Shown in pieces: positions 24,754-32,508 of a stretch of 64,000 bases of DNA. Both the position numbers and the translations under genes were made by a program. The stretch's first letter is position 1. Every line of letters starts with the position of its first letter. A model generated the notes under the pieces. The model was not told the DNA's origin, did no database searches, and saw nothing but the letters and a program-made list of their open reading frames with translations. The stretch lies in the NCBI RefSeq assembly GCF_036226885.1, contig NZ_CP109027.1, positions 5,890,001 through 5,954,000 of the forward strand. Reading direction: 5' to 3'. The stretch comes from Streptomyces sp. NBC_00663. GTDB lineage: Bacteria; Actinomycetota; Actinomycetes; Streptomycetales; Streptomycetaceae.

Positions 24754-27059
24754 GCAACGAAGCCGCCACCGCGACCACTCCCGCGGAGGCAGCCCCTGCC
24801 CCCGAGCCGATCCCGCACGGCCTCGGCGCGTCCCTCCCGGCCGCCGACGCCCGTGCCAAGACCGAGGGCACGTTCCCGTACGCGGCCGACCTGTGGGCCG
24901 AGGGCCTGCTGTGGGCGGCCGTGCTGCGCTCCCCGCACCCGCACGCGCGCATCGTGTCCATCGACACGTCCCACGCGCGCGAGATGCCCGGCGTCCGCGC
25001 GGTCATCACCCACGAGGACGTGCCGGGCCACCCGCTGTACGGCCGCGGCACGGCGGACCGCCCGGTCTTCGCCTCCGAGGTCGTACGCCACCACGGCGAG
25101 CCCATCGCCGCCGTCGCCGCCGACCACCCCGACACCGCGCGGATGGCCGCCGCGGCCGTCATCGTCGAGTACGAAGTACGCGAACCGGTCACCGACCCCG
25201 AGCAGGCCTTCGAGGCCGAGCCGCTGCACGCCGACGGCAATCTGATCCGGCACATCCCGCTGCACCACGGCGACCCGGCCGCGACCGGCGACATCGTCGT
25301 CGAGGGCCAGTACCGGATCGGCCGCCAGGACCCGGCCCCCATCGGCGCCGAGGCCGGACTCGCCGTGCCCCGCCCCGACGGCGGCGTCGAGCTCTACCTG
25401 GCCTCCACCGACCCGCACACCGACCGGGACACCGCCGCCGCCTGCTACGGCCTTGAGCCCGAGCGCGTCAAGATCGTCGTCACCGGTGTCCCCGGCGCCA
25501 CCGCCGACCGCGAGGACCAGGGCGTCCAGCTGCCGCTCGGCCTGCTCGCGCTCAAGACCGGCTGCCCGGTGAAACTCACGGCCACGCGCGAGGAGTCCTT
25601 CCTCGGCCACGCGCACCGCCACCCGACCCTGCTCCGCTACCGCCACCACGCCGACGCCGAGGGCCGGCTGGTGAAGGTCGAGGCGCAGATCCTGCTCGAC
25701 GCGGGCGCCTACGCCGACACGTCCTCCGAGGCCCTCGCCGCCGCCGTCGGCTTCGCCTGCGGCCCCTACGTCGTCCCGAACGCCTTCATCGAGGGCTGGG
25801 CGGTGCGCACCAACAACCCGCCCTCCGGCCATGTCCGCGGCGAGGGCGCCATGCAGGTGTGCGCCGCCTACGAGGCCCAGATGGACAAGCTGGCGAAGAA
25901 GCTGGGCATCGACCCGGCGGAACTTCGCCTGCGCAACGCCCTGGCCACCGGGGACGTCCTGCCGACCGGCCAGACCGTGACCTGCCCGGCCCCGGTCGCC
26001 GAACTCCTCCAGGCGGTACGCGACTTCCCGCTGCCCGCGCTGCCCAAGGACACCCCCGAGGACGAGTGGCTGCTGCCCGGCGGCCCCGAGGGCGCGGGCG
26101 AACCGGGCGCGATCCGCCGGGGCGTGGGCTACGGCCTGGGCATGGTGCACATGCTGGGCGCCGAGGGCGCCGACGAGGTCTCCACGGCCACCGTCAAGGT
26201 CCACGACGGCATCGCGACCGTGCTCTGCGCGGCCGTCGAGACCGGCCAGGGCTTCACCACGCTGGCCCGCCAGATCGTCCAGGACACCCTGGGCATCGAC
26301 GAGGTCCACGTGGCCCCCGTCGACACCGACCAGCCCCCGGCCGGCGCGGGGTGCAGAGGCCGCCACACCTGGGTCTCCGGCGGCGCGGTGGAGCGCGCGG
26401 CGAAGATGGTCCGCACCCAGCTCCTCCAGCCCCTGGCACACAAGTTCGGGATGTCCACCGAACTGCTCCAGATCACCGACGGCAAGATCACCTCGTACGA
26501 CGGCGTCCTGTCGACCACCGTCACCGAGGCGTTGGACGGCAAGGAACTGTGGGCCACCGCCCAGTGCCGGCCGCACCCGACCGAACCGCTCGACGAGCAG
26601 GGCCAGGGCGACGCCTTCGTCGGCCTGGCCTTCTGCGCGATCCGCGCGGTGGTCGACGTCGACATCGAACTCGGCTCGGTCCGGGTCGTCGAACTCGCCG
26701 TCGCCCAGGACGTGGGCCGGATCCTCAACCCGGCCCAGCTCGCCGCCCGGATCGAGGCGGGCGTCACCCAGGGCGTGGGCGTCGCGCTGACGGAGAACCT
26801 GCGCACCGCACGCGGTGTCATCCGCCACCCGGACCTCACCGGGTACGCGCTGCCGACGGCCCTGGACGCCCCGGACATCCGGATCGTGAAGCTCGTAGAG
26901 GAGCGGGACGTGGTCGCGCCCTTCGGCGCGAAGGCGGTGAGCGCGGTGCCGGTGGTGACATCACCGGCGGCCATCGCCTCCGCCGTCCGGTCCGCCACCG
27001 GCCGCCCGGTGAACCGGCTGCCGATCCGCCCGCAGGCCGCGGTGGTGACAGGACAGTGA
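24750..27059 (+). CDS. molybdenum hydroxylase large (molybdopterin-binding) subunit
   Basis: The product has 769 residues from a GTG behind GGACGGAGG. It begins with a short Ala/Pro leader, then the conserved GASLPAADARAKTEGTFPYA. Other landmarks are PPSGHVRGEGAMQ near 350 and AGCRGRHTWVSGGAVE near 530, in the cofactor and substrate region, and GAKAVSAVPVVTSPAAIASA near the end. It hydroxylates a purine, aldehyde or N-heterocycle; the substrate cannot be told from sequence. It overlaps both neighbours by four bases, in one operon with the FAD and Fe-S subunits. Confidence 0.88.
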   Translation: MSNEAATATTPAEAAPAPEPIPHGLGASLPAADARAKTEGTFPYAADLWAEGLLWAAVLRSPHPHARIVSIDTSHAREMPGVRAVITHEDVPGHPLYGRGTADRPVFASEVVRHHGEPIAAVAADHPDTARMAAAAVIVEYEVREPVTDPEQAFEAEPLHADGNLIRHIPLHHGDPAATGDIVVEGQYRIGRQDPAPIGAEAGLAVPRPDGGVELYLASTDPHTDRDTAAACYGLEPERVKIVVTGVPGATADREDQGVQLPLGLLALKTGCPVKLTATREESFLGHAHRHPTLLRYRHHADAEGRLVKVEAQILLDAGAYADTSSEALAAAVGFACGPYVVPNAFIEGWAVRTNNPPSGHVRGEGAMQVCAAYEAQMDKLAKKLGIDPAELRLRNALATGDVLPTGQTVTCPAPVAELLQAVRDFPLPALPKDTPEDEWLLPGGPEGAGEPGAIRRGVGYGLGMVHMLGAEGADEVSTATVKVHDGIATVLCAAVETGQGFTTLARQIVQDTLGIDEVHVAPVDTDQPPAGAGCRGRHTWVSGGAVERAAKMVRTQLLQPLAHKFGMSTELLQITDGKITSYDGVLSTTVTEALDGKELWATAQCRPHPTEPLDEQGQGDAFVGLAFCAIRAVVDVDIELGSVRVVELAVAQDVGRILNPAQLAARIEAGVTQGVGVALTENLRTARGVIRHPDLTGYALPTALDAPDIRIVKLVEERDVVAPFGAKAVSAVPVVTSPAAIASAVRSATGRPVNRLPIRPQAAVVTGQ

Positions 27060-27178
27060 GCTCGGAGGATCCGCAGCGCTACGAACCGCCGCCCAGCGTC
27101 GGGAAGTTGCTGGTGTGGATCCTGGTGTTCGCGCTCGCGGCACTGGTGGTCGTGCTCGGTGGCGTGTACCTCACGTGA
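27056..27178 (+). CDS. 40-residue single-span membrane protein
   Basis: The GTG overlaps the large-subunit stop by four bases. The first 15 residues are polar (SSEDPQRYEPPPSVG), followed by one hydrophobic helix (KLLVWILVFALAALVVVLG) and a short end. It is probably translated with the molybdenum hydroxylase operon and could anchor the complex to the membrane, which is inference only. Confidence 0.65.
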   Translation: MSSEDPQRYEPPPSVGKLLVWILVFALAALVVVLGGVYLT

Positions 27179-27199
27179 CGTGTGGGTGCGGGTGACGTG

Positions 27200-27730
27200 A
27201 TGCGCGGGGTCGTTCTGGTCACCGGCGTCATGGCGTCCGGCAAGTCGACGGTCGCGCAGGCCCTCGCCGAGCGACTGCCGCGTGCCGCGCACGTCCGTGG
27301 GGACGTCTTCCGCCGGATGGTCGTCTCCGGGCGACAGGAGTACGTTCCCGGCGGCGGAGGTGAGGGCGCGGCCCAACTCCGGCTGCGGTACCGGCTGTCG
27401 GCGGCGACCGCGGACGCGTACGCGGAGGCCGGGTTCACGGCCGTCGTACAGGACGTGGTGCTGGGGGAGGAACTGGCCGCGTACGTCCGGCTCGTCCGCA
27501 CCCGCCCGCTGTACGTCGTCGTCCTCGCCCCGAGCCCCGAGACGGTCGTGGCCCGGGAGGCCGAGCGGGCCAAGACGGGGTACGGGGCGGCCTGGACGGT
27601 GGGGGAACTGGACCGGGAGCTGCGGGCCCGGACGCCACGGATCGGGCTGTGGCTGGACACCTCGGAGCTTTCGGTGGGGGAGACGGTGGAGGCGATTCTC
27701 GCGGGAAGGCAACGCGCCGAGGTGGTTTGA
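27200..27730 (+). CDS. P-loop ATPase/kinase of unknown substrate
   Basis: The product has 176 residues from the ATG at 27200; an in-frame GTG at 27182 has no ribosome-binding site. Walker A GVMASGKST lies near residue 8, and the fold resembles chloramphenicol phosphotransferase or shikimate/gluconate kinases (HVRGDVFRRMV, VVQDVVLGEEL, LAPSPETVVAREAER). It probably phosphorylates a small molecule or RNA. Substrate unknown; it is a monocistronic-looking gene just after the hydroxylase operon. Confidence 0.7.
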   Translation: MRGVVLVTGVMASGKSTVAQALAERLPRAAHVRGDVFRRMVVSGRQEYVPGGGGEGAAQLRLRYRLSAATADAYAEAGFTAVVQDVVLGEELAAYVRLVRTRPLYVVVLAPSPETVVAREAERAKTGYGAAWTVGELDRELRARTPRIGLWLDTSELSVGETVEAILAGRQRAEVV

Positions 27731-27876
27731 GCGTCTCTTGGTCGTGGGGCGTTGTCGTGAGGCGTTGTCAGTGGCTCGGCGTAGTGTTCCGGTCAGTGGG
27801 GAACGACGGCGAGATCTTCACGGCAAACCCGCCCTGCCCTGCTCGGGGACACAGAGCTCGCACGCACGGGGGAACG

Positions 27877-29055
27877 ATGAGCACGACCGGCACCGCGTCC
27901 GCGGTGATCACCTTGACCGACGACGATCTGGAGCGCCTCGTCACGCACGCGTCGACGCGCAGCTGGCTGACGGGCCCCGGACTGCCCGCCGAGATCGGCC
28001 TGTTGAGCTTCGCGGAGCTCGGCCGGGAGGGTTTGCGGACCCTGACGGACGCGACCGGTGACCCCGGCGGGCGGCTGGCCGTGGACATGCGGGACCAGCT
28101 GGTCATAGGCGGGCTGCTCGACGACGAGGGCCGGGAGACGGAGTCGGTCCTGCTCGACGGTGTGACGGGCGAGGTGTCGACGACCGACTTCTGGTGGGAC
28201 CGCCCGGACCTCATGGAGCGCCGCCCGCTCGCCCCGTCGCTGGAGAAGCTGATGCGCTTCGCGACCGCGACGGACGAACTGGCGGGACTGCGCGGCCAGT
28301 TCGCGGCCTACGCCGACCGCCACGGCCAGCAGGCCGCGGCAGAGGCCTCGCGTCGCCTGCTCGCGATCTTCGAGGAGGGCACGGACGGCGAGGTGCCGGC
28401 CCTGTGGCGGGCGGCGGCCCTGATCCGCCCGCTGGCCCTGACGGCCGGCCCGGGCAGGACGTCCGGGCTGGCGCTCGACCTCCCGGTGCGGCTGCTGGAC
28501 CAGGAGTTCGGGCAGGGCGAGATCTGGCGCTTCGAGGAGGTCGACTTCCCCGCGACGCTCACCCATGAACCCACCCGCCGCTTCCTGCGCGACACGGGCC
28601 TGCCCGAGGACACCGACCTCTTCCGCCTGGACACGGACGTTCCGCTGCCCACCCTCGCCGAGCACTACGCCGATGACCCGGACGCCGAACTCCCGGCCGG
28701 CGCCGACCACTTGATACGCCTCGGCCATCTCGTCGAGGACAACAGCCTGGTGGTGGACGGCCGCACGGGCGCGGTCCTGCACTGGAGCGAGCCCGAGGCG
28801 CGGCTGTACCCCCTGAACACGGACATCTCCACGCTCGCGTTCACGCTCTGGCTGCTGCGCCGCGAGGCGAGCCTCGACGAGGAGCTGTCGCGGGGCCGGA
28901 TCCAGGTGCTGGGCGAGCCGCTGGGACCGCACGCCCAGCTGGCGGCCACGATGATCCAGGTCCTGTCGACCGTCGACCGCACCGGCCGCGCGACGGACGC
29001 CGACTGGCACTACTGGACGGACGTGCTGCGGGACGAGGCGGGCGGGGTGCTCTGA
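27877..29055 (+). CDS. tandem SUKH-4 family protein (immunity-like)
   Basis: The product has 392 residues from an ATG behind GGGGGAA. Two segments show SUKH-4 character: about 28-115 (TGPGLPAEIGLLSF ... LDGVTGEVSTTDFW) and about 240-365 (RDTGLPEDTDLFRLD ... IRLGHLVEDNSLVVDGRTGA, then LYPLNTDISTLAFTLWLLRR). SUKH domains are common immunity proteins against contact-dependent or type VII toxins. No matching toxin is visible nearby, so this may be an orphan immunity gene or a Streptomyces housekeeping variant. Confidence 0.7.
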   Translation: MSTTGTASAVITLTDDDLERLVTHASTRSWLTGPGLPAEIGLLSFAELGREGLRTLTDATGDPGGRLAVDMRDQLVIGGLLDDEGRETESVLLDGVTGEVSTTDFWWDRPDLMERRPLAPSLEKLMRFATATDELAGLRGQFAAYADRHGQQAAAEASRRLLAIFEEGTDGEVPALWRAAALIRPLALTAGPGRTSGLALDLPVRLLDQEFGQGEIWRFEEVDFPATLTHEPTRRFLRDTGLPEDTDLFRLDTDVPLPTLAEHYADDPDAELPAGADHLIRLGHLVEDNSLVVDGRTGAVLHWSEPEARLYPLNTDISTLAFTLWLLRREASLDEELSRGRIQVLGEPLGPHAQLAATMIQVLSTVDRTGRATDADWHYWTDVLRDEAGGVL

Positions 29056-29099
29056 CCGCACCCGCCTCTCTCCCCCGCCGGTCGCCCCGGCCTCGCGCC

Positions 29100-29771
29100 C
29101 TACTCCTCGGGCGCCTCAGGGAGTTCGGGTGCCGCCGAAGCGGCGCCCGGGTCCGCGGTGTTCGGGTTCGCGGCGCCCGGGTCCGCGGCGCCCGGCTCGG
29201 CAGAGGTCGCCCCCGGTGCCGGGGCCTCGGGGGACTCCAGGACCGGATGCGGCTGGGTGCGGGCGGCGATCTCGGGCTCGGCCTCCCACATCCTGGTCTG
29301 CTGCTCCCGGGCCTCCTCGGCGGCGCGCGTGATGAGCGCACGCAGCCCGGCGAGATCCAGGGCGCCCGCCTCGCCGGGCCGGTCGTCCTCCACCTCCTCC
29401 GACAGCAGCACGGTCTCGCCGTCGAGCGGGAAGACGCTGGAGAAGTACGGCACCCAGGAGGTACGGCTCTCCCGGACGAGGAAGGCGACCTGGGCCCGCT
29501 CGTCCTGCGGGGCGAGCCGCCAGGCCACCTGCCCGGCCTCCTGGCCCTGGCCGGCGGAGCCCGCGCCCGGCATCCGGATGGTCAGCGCGCCCTCGTCGTC
29601 GCCCTTGAGCACCTCGGCGGGCGTGGCCCGGAAGGTGCCCAGCGGGCGGGCCTCGCGGGCCTCGTGGTCGGTGGTGACCGACTCCAGGGCGCGATCACGT
29701 AGGACGACGACGGCCTGACAGTCGCGGATGCGCTGGAGCAGGGTCGGCGTGGTGGTGAGATACGTCGCCAT
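29100..29771 (-). CDS. hypothetical protein with Ala/Pro-rich tail
   Basis: The product has 223 residues. Residues 1-150 are a compact mixed domain (QRIRDCQAVVVLRDRALESV, TFRATPAEVLKGDDEGALTI). The rest is a low-complexity tail with ADPGAA-type repeats. Its start lies three bases after the stop of the metallopeptidase gene, so the two form an operon and may act together. There is no signal peptide and I do not recognise the family. Confidence 0.6.
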   Translation of the reverse strand: MATYLTTTPTLLQRIRDCQAVVVLRDRALESVTTDHEAREARPLGTFRATPAEVLKGDDEGALTIRMPGAGSAGQGQEAGQVAWRLAPQDERAQVAFLVRESRTSWVPYFSSVFPLDGETVLLSEEVEDDRPGEAGALDLAGLRALITRAAEEAREQQTRMWEAEPEIAARTQPHPVLESPEAPAPGATSAEPGAADPGAANPNTADPGAASAAPELPEAPEE

Positions 29772-29774
29772 GGC

Positions 29775-31271
29775 TCACTCGCCTCCGTACCAGAGGAGCA
29801 GGTTGTTGCCGACGCGGCTGTGGGCCAGGGCCGGTGCCGTGCTGGACGTCGAGTTGGGCAGCTGCTGGGCCGCCGACCACGACGTCTTGAGCCACTCCTT
29901 CTGCGCGACGCGCAGCGAGGTGAGGAAGTTCTGTTCCCGGAAGGAGAGATGGAAGAGATTGCGGCCGGGATCGTAGGTGACGGCGGGCTGGCTGCGGGTG
30001 CGGTCGTTGGAGTACCCGGTGCCGCGCTGCACGAGCCGGTCGCCGGAGACCTCGCAGTCGAGGCTGCGGACGAGGTTCATGGAGTAGATGTCCGGCCCCG
30101 CCCAGGAGAAGCCCAGCACCAGCCGGTTGTCGGGGGCGGCGCCGAGGGAGACCCCGGCGAGCGACTTGTAGTCGTAGCTGGTCGGTACGACGGTCGGCGT
30201 CGACCAGGTCCAGCCGTCGTCGTAGGAGACGCTGGCGCGGATCCGGCCGGTGCCGGGGTGGTCGGCGCGGTCGAGGTGCGCCCAGGCCAGCACCCACGCG
30301 CGGCGCCCGTTGACCACGGTCGAGGCGAGCCCCGGGGTGCCGAACGTGGTGGCGCCGGCCGGGGTGTTGGCCCAGGCCCAGCTCTGCCCCTGGTCGGTGG
30401 AGCGGACGACGCGGAGGGTGCCGTTGTTGTCGTTGTGCACCCAGGCCATGAGCATCAGCCCGCCGGGTTCGTCGGCGAGGGCGGGGCCGTGCACGGAGCG
30501 CTCACCGCCGTAGTACACCCAGCCGTTGAAGAGGAAGTTGACGCCGTCGGTGCGCAGCCAGGTGGGGATGCGGTTCGGATGACTCCAGCCGAGCGCGTAC
30601 AGCCCGCTGCTGCCGATGGAGGTGACGCCGGGCGTCAGACAGGTGCGCGCCTGGTAGTTGTTGTAGTCGGTGATCTGCGTGCCCTGCGCGAACCAGGACC
30701 CGCCCCCGTCGACGGACCGGAACTCCCGCAGCCGGTTGCGGTCGAAGTCCGGGTAGATCGCCTTGACCTTGGCGACGTCGCCTTCCCAGGGCCCGAAGCG
30801 GTTGCTGTGATAGCTGTAGCTGCCGAACATGACGTCGTCGGCGCTGCCGCTGTGGTCGAGCCAGTAGCAGTGGCCCAACTCGTGCTGGAAGATGCCCTGG
30901 AGATCGATCTGCCCGGGCTGGGCGTTGAACGGCACCAGCGGCCACGGGGTGAGGTCGGCGCCGTTCTTGCGGTGGATGACCAGACTCGCCTTGCGCCAGC
31001 TGGTGAACGTCGAGGCGATCCGCGTGGTGTCGAAGTGCCGCTCGTTCATCGACACGATGATCTCGCCGTCCTGCGGCTCGGTGCGGTCGGTGTAGTTCCA
31101 GAACTGGAAGCGGCAGTCGACCCCCGCGTTCTGCCACCTCGTGTACGCGTTGAGCACCGCGTCCGTGACCGGGCCCTGCCAGTCGTTGCTGATGCCCTGC
31201 GCGGTGAAGGACTGCCAGTTGATGAAGATCCGGGGCCGGTCCCCGGCGTTCCAATATGCCTGATCGCCCAT
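29775..31271 (-). CDS. zinc metallopeptidase (matrixin-like) with C-terminal beta-propeller-like region
   Basis: The product has 498 residues from an ATG behind GGGGGA. The N-terminal 160 residues hold the zinc site HELGHCYWLDH near 139-149 (HExxHxxxxxH), with MFGSYSYH shortly after as a candidate Met-turn. Residues 185-498 contain repeated strands with SxDxGxxW-type boxes (SVDGGGSWFAQ, STDQGQSWAWAN, SYDDGWTWSTP), as in sialidase-like propellers. There is no signal peptide, so it is either cytoplasmic or exported by another route. It is cotranscribed with the next leftward gene. Confidence 0.8.
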   Translation of the reverse strand: MGDQAYWNAGDRPRIFINWQSFTAQGISNDWQGPVTDAVLNAYTRWQNAGVDCRFQFWNYTDRTEPQDGEIIVSMNERHFDTTRIASTFTSWRKASLVIHRKNGADLTPWPLVPFNAQPGQIDLQGIFQHELGHCYWLDHSGSADDVMFGSYSYHSNRFGPWEGDVAKVKAIYPDFDRNRLREFRSVDGGGSWFAQGTQITDYNNYQARTCLTPGVTSIGSSGLYALGWSHPNRIPTWLRTDGVNFLFNGWVYYGGERSVHGPALADEPGGLMLMAWVHNDNNGTLRVVRSTDQGQSWAWANTPAGATTFGTPGLASTVVNGRRAWVLAWAHLDRADHPGTGRIRASVSYDDGWTWSTPTVVPTSYDYKSLAGVSLGAAPDNRLVLGFSWAGPDIYSMNLVRSLDCEVSGDRLVQRGTGYSNDRTRSQPAVTYDPGRNLFHLSFREQNFLTSLRVAQKEWLKTSWSAAQQLPNSTSSTAPALAHSRVGNNLLLWYGGE

Positions 31272-31528
31272 CGCATCCCCCTGATGCCGGCGCGGAACCT
31301 TCGACGGCTCCGATGCGGGCAGCATGGCAGCGGATCAAGCACACGGGAGGACAAACAGCCTATGTGGGTACGCACCTTTCGCTTTGCTGACTCATCGGAG
31401 GATTCACAGCAAAACGGAACGCTCGACCCATGCCGCACGGGCATCGCCGCCCGCATAAATATCAGCCAACTCCCGTTCCCCTCGGCTACGTTCGGCGCGA
31501 CCAGTTGTTCGAAGAGAGGAACGCCGCT

Positions 31529-31933
31529 GTGCGCAAGCTCCACCGTCGAATGACGACCGTCCTCGGGGTCGCCGCGGCCTCCGCGTCGGCGCTCGCCCTG
31601 GGCATCGCCCCCGCGCAGGCCGCCGGCGAGGTCTACGAGGCCTCCAACTCCATCATCTCGTCGGACGTCACCGCGAAGACGTACTTCGCGGCCGACGGCG
31701 AGATCCTCACCGCCCTCGACATGCTGAAGGACGGCCACGGAACGGCCGCCCAGTGGCGCTACAACTCCAGCTCCTCGACCCACTCGTACTACAACGGCTA
31801 CGGCTACGCCGTCGCCCACGACTGGAACCTCTCCTTCGCCGAGGGCACCACCCTCCAGATCCGCGCCTGCCTCCAGGACGGCTCCGACGGCACGCCGTAC
31901 AAGTGCGGCGGCTGGGAGTACGCCAAGGCCTGA
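31529..31933 (+). CDS. small secreted protein
   Basis: The product has 134 residues from a GTG behind GAGAGG. A Sec signal peptide (basic start RKLHRRM, hydrophobic core, cleavage after AQA near residue 32) precedes a domain of about 100 residues rich in Tyr, Ser and Thr. Two Cys, in RACLQDG and YKCGGWEY, could form a disulphide. It resembles small secreted Streptomyces proteins of unknown function. A terminator follows the stop. Confidence 0.75.
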   Translation: MRKLHRRMTTVLGVAAASASALALGIAPAQAAGEVYEASNSIISSDVTAKTYFAADGEILTALDMLKDGHGTAAQWRYNSSSSTHSYYNGYGYAVAHDWNLSFAEGTTLQIRACLQDGSDGTPYKCGGWEYAKA

Positions 31934-31948
31934 CCCCGCCCGGCCAAA

Positions 31949-31983
31949 AAGGGCGGCACCCCCACTGGGGGCGCCGCCCTTCC
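31949..31983 (+). terminator. terminator after the secreted protein
   Basis: An inverted repeat with arms of about 15 bp and one mismatch around ACT follows AAAAA on the left and ends in CTT on the right. It can also stop transcripts coming leftward from tRNA-Cys. Confidence 0.75.
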
Positions 31984-31999
31984 GGCATCCTCGACACAG

Positions 32000-32071
32000 A
32001 GGCCGTGGCGGGAATTGAACCCACGTACCTCGCTTTGCAGGCGAGTCCCTAAGCCACTCGGGCACACGGCC
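32000..32071 (-). tRNA. tRNA-Cys (anticodon GCA)
   Basis: Read on the minus strand, a 7-bp acceptor stem (GGCCGTG with CACGGCC), a D arm, an anticodon stem CTCGC/GCGAG with loop CTGCAAA (anticodon GCA) and a T arm with GGTTCAATTCC form a normal cloverleaf of 72 bases. The discriminator base is T, as required for tRNA-Cys. CCA is not encoded. It lies about 380 bp from the prophage junction but is not the attachment site. Confidence 0.95.
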
Positions 32072-32292
32072 GGGGTTGGGAGCGGAGGTTTTGGACTCCG
32101 TTCCGAACTCGGTGAGATGACCGTACGGGCGGGGCGGGAGGGGGCTCAAGGGAATCCCGGCCGCTGCAATGCGACTGCCATACGGCGTTCATGAAAGCGG
32201 GCGTGCGTCTCGTGGTCGTACGACCAAGGTCTCAGCCTCAGACCGTCTCCCGACAGGGGTCAAACCCGCCCTCGGCCCTTACCCTGGCGACC

Positions 32293-32508
32293 ATGACCAG
32301 CCTCGAACCGCGCGACGCCGATGTCGTGGAGACCGCCCCTGACCTGCCCGCCGGTGTCGAGGAAGGGGTGTTGGGGCGGGCGTATCGGGCGCTCAGTGTC
32401 GGGATCGTGTCGGTCGTGCTGCTCATCGCCTTCGAGGCGACCGCGGTCGGCACTCCCATAGCGGAGTTGGAACGTGCACACTACGGGCATGGCCTCACCC
32501 ATCACTAA
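32293..32508 (+). pseudogene. MFS transporter gene cut by prophage insertion (5' remnant, chimeric end)
   Basis: The frame starts MTSLEPRDADVV and enters the first membrane helix of a drug-type MFS transporter (SVVLLIAFEATAVGT). Intact relatives continue with AMPVAA-type sequence, but here it changes to PIAELERAHYGHGLTHH and stops after 71 residues. The change at about 32,455 marks the phage junction. The 3' remainder of the gene should lie beyond the right end of the prophage, outside this window. The chimeric frame ends 35 bases inside the integrase gene. Confidence 0.75.
32440..32475. other. left attachment site (attL) of the prophage, approximate
   Basis: Host MFS coding sequence is recognisable up to about GCGGTCGGCAC (ending near 32,455), and integrase-proximal phage DNA begins directly after. 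Large serine integrases recombine at short cores next to their own gene, which fits this position. The exact crossover dinucleotide cannot be fixed without the right end or an empty site. Confidence 0.6.

Noticed and set aside
24663..26828. 721-codon open frame on the minus strand
   Set aside because: Antisense shadow of the molybdopterin subunit gene; Gly/Val/Asp-rich sequence with no domain.
32000..32071. tRNA-Cys as the prophage attachment site
   Set aside because: The tRNA is intact, no partial duplicate of its 3' end was seen, and the phage junction is clearly about 380 bp away inside the MFS gene. A serine integrase also does not need a tRNA target.
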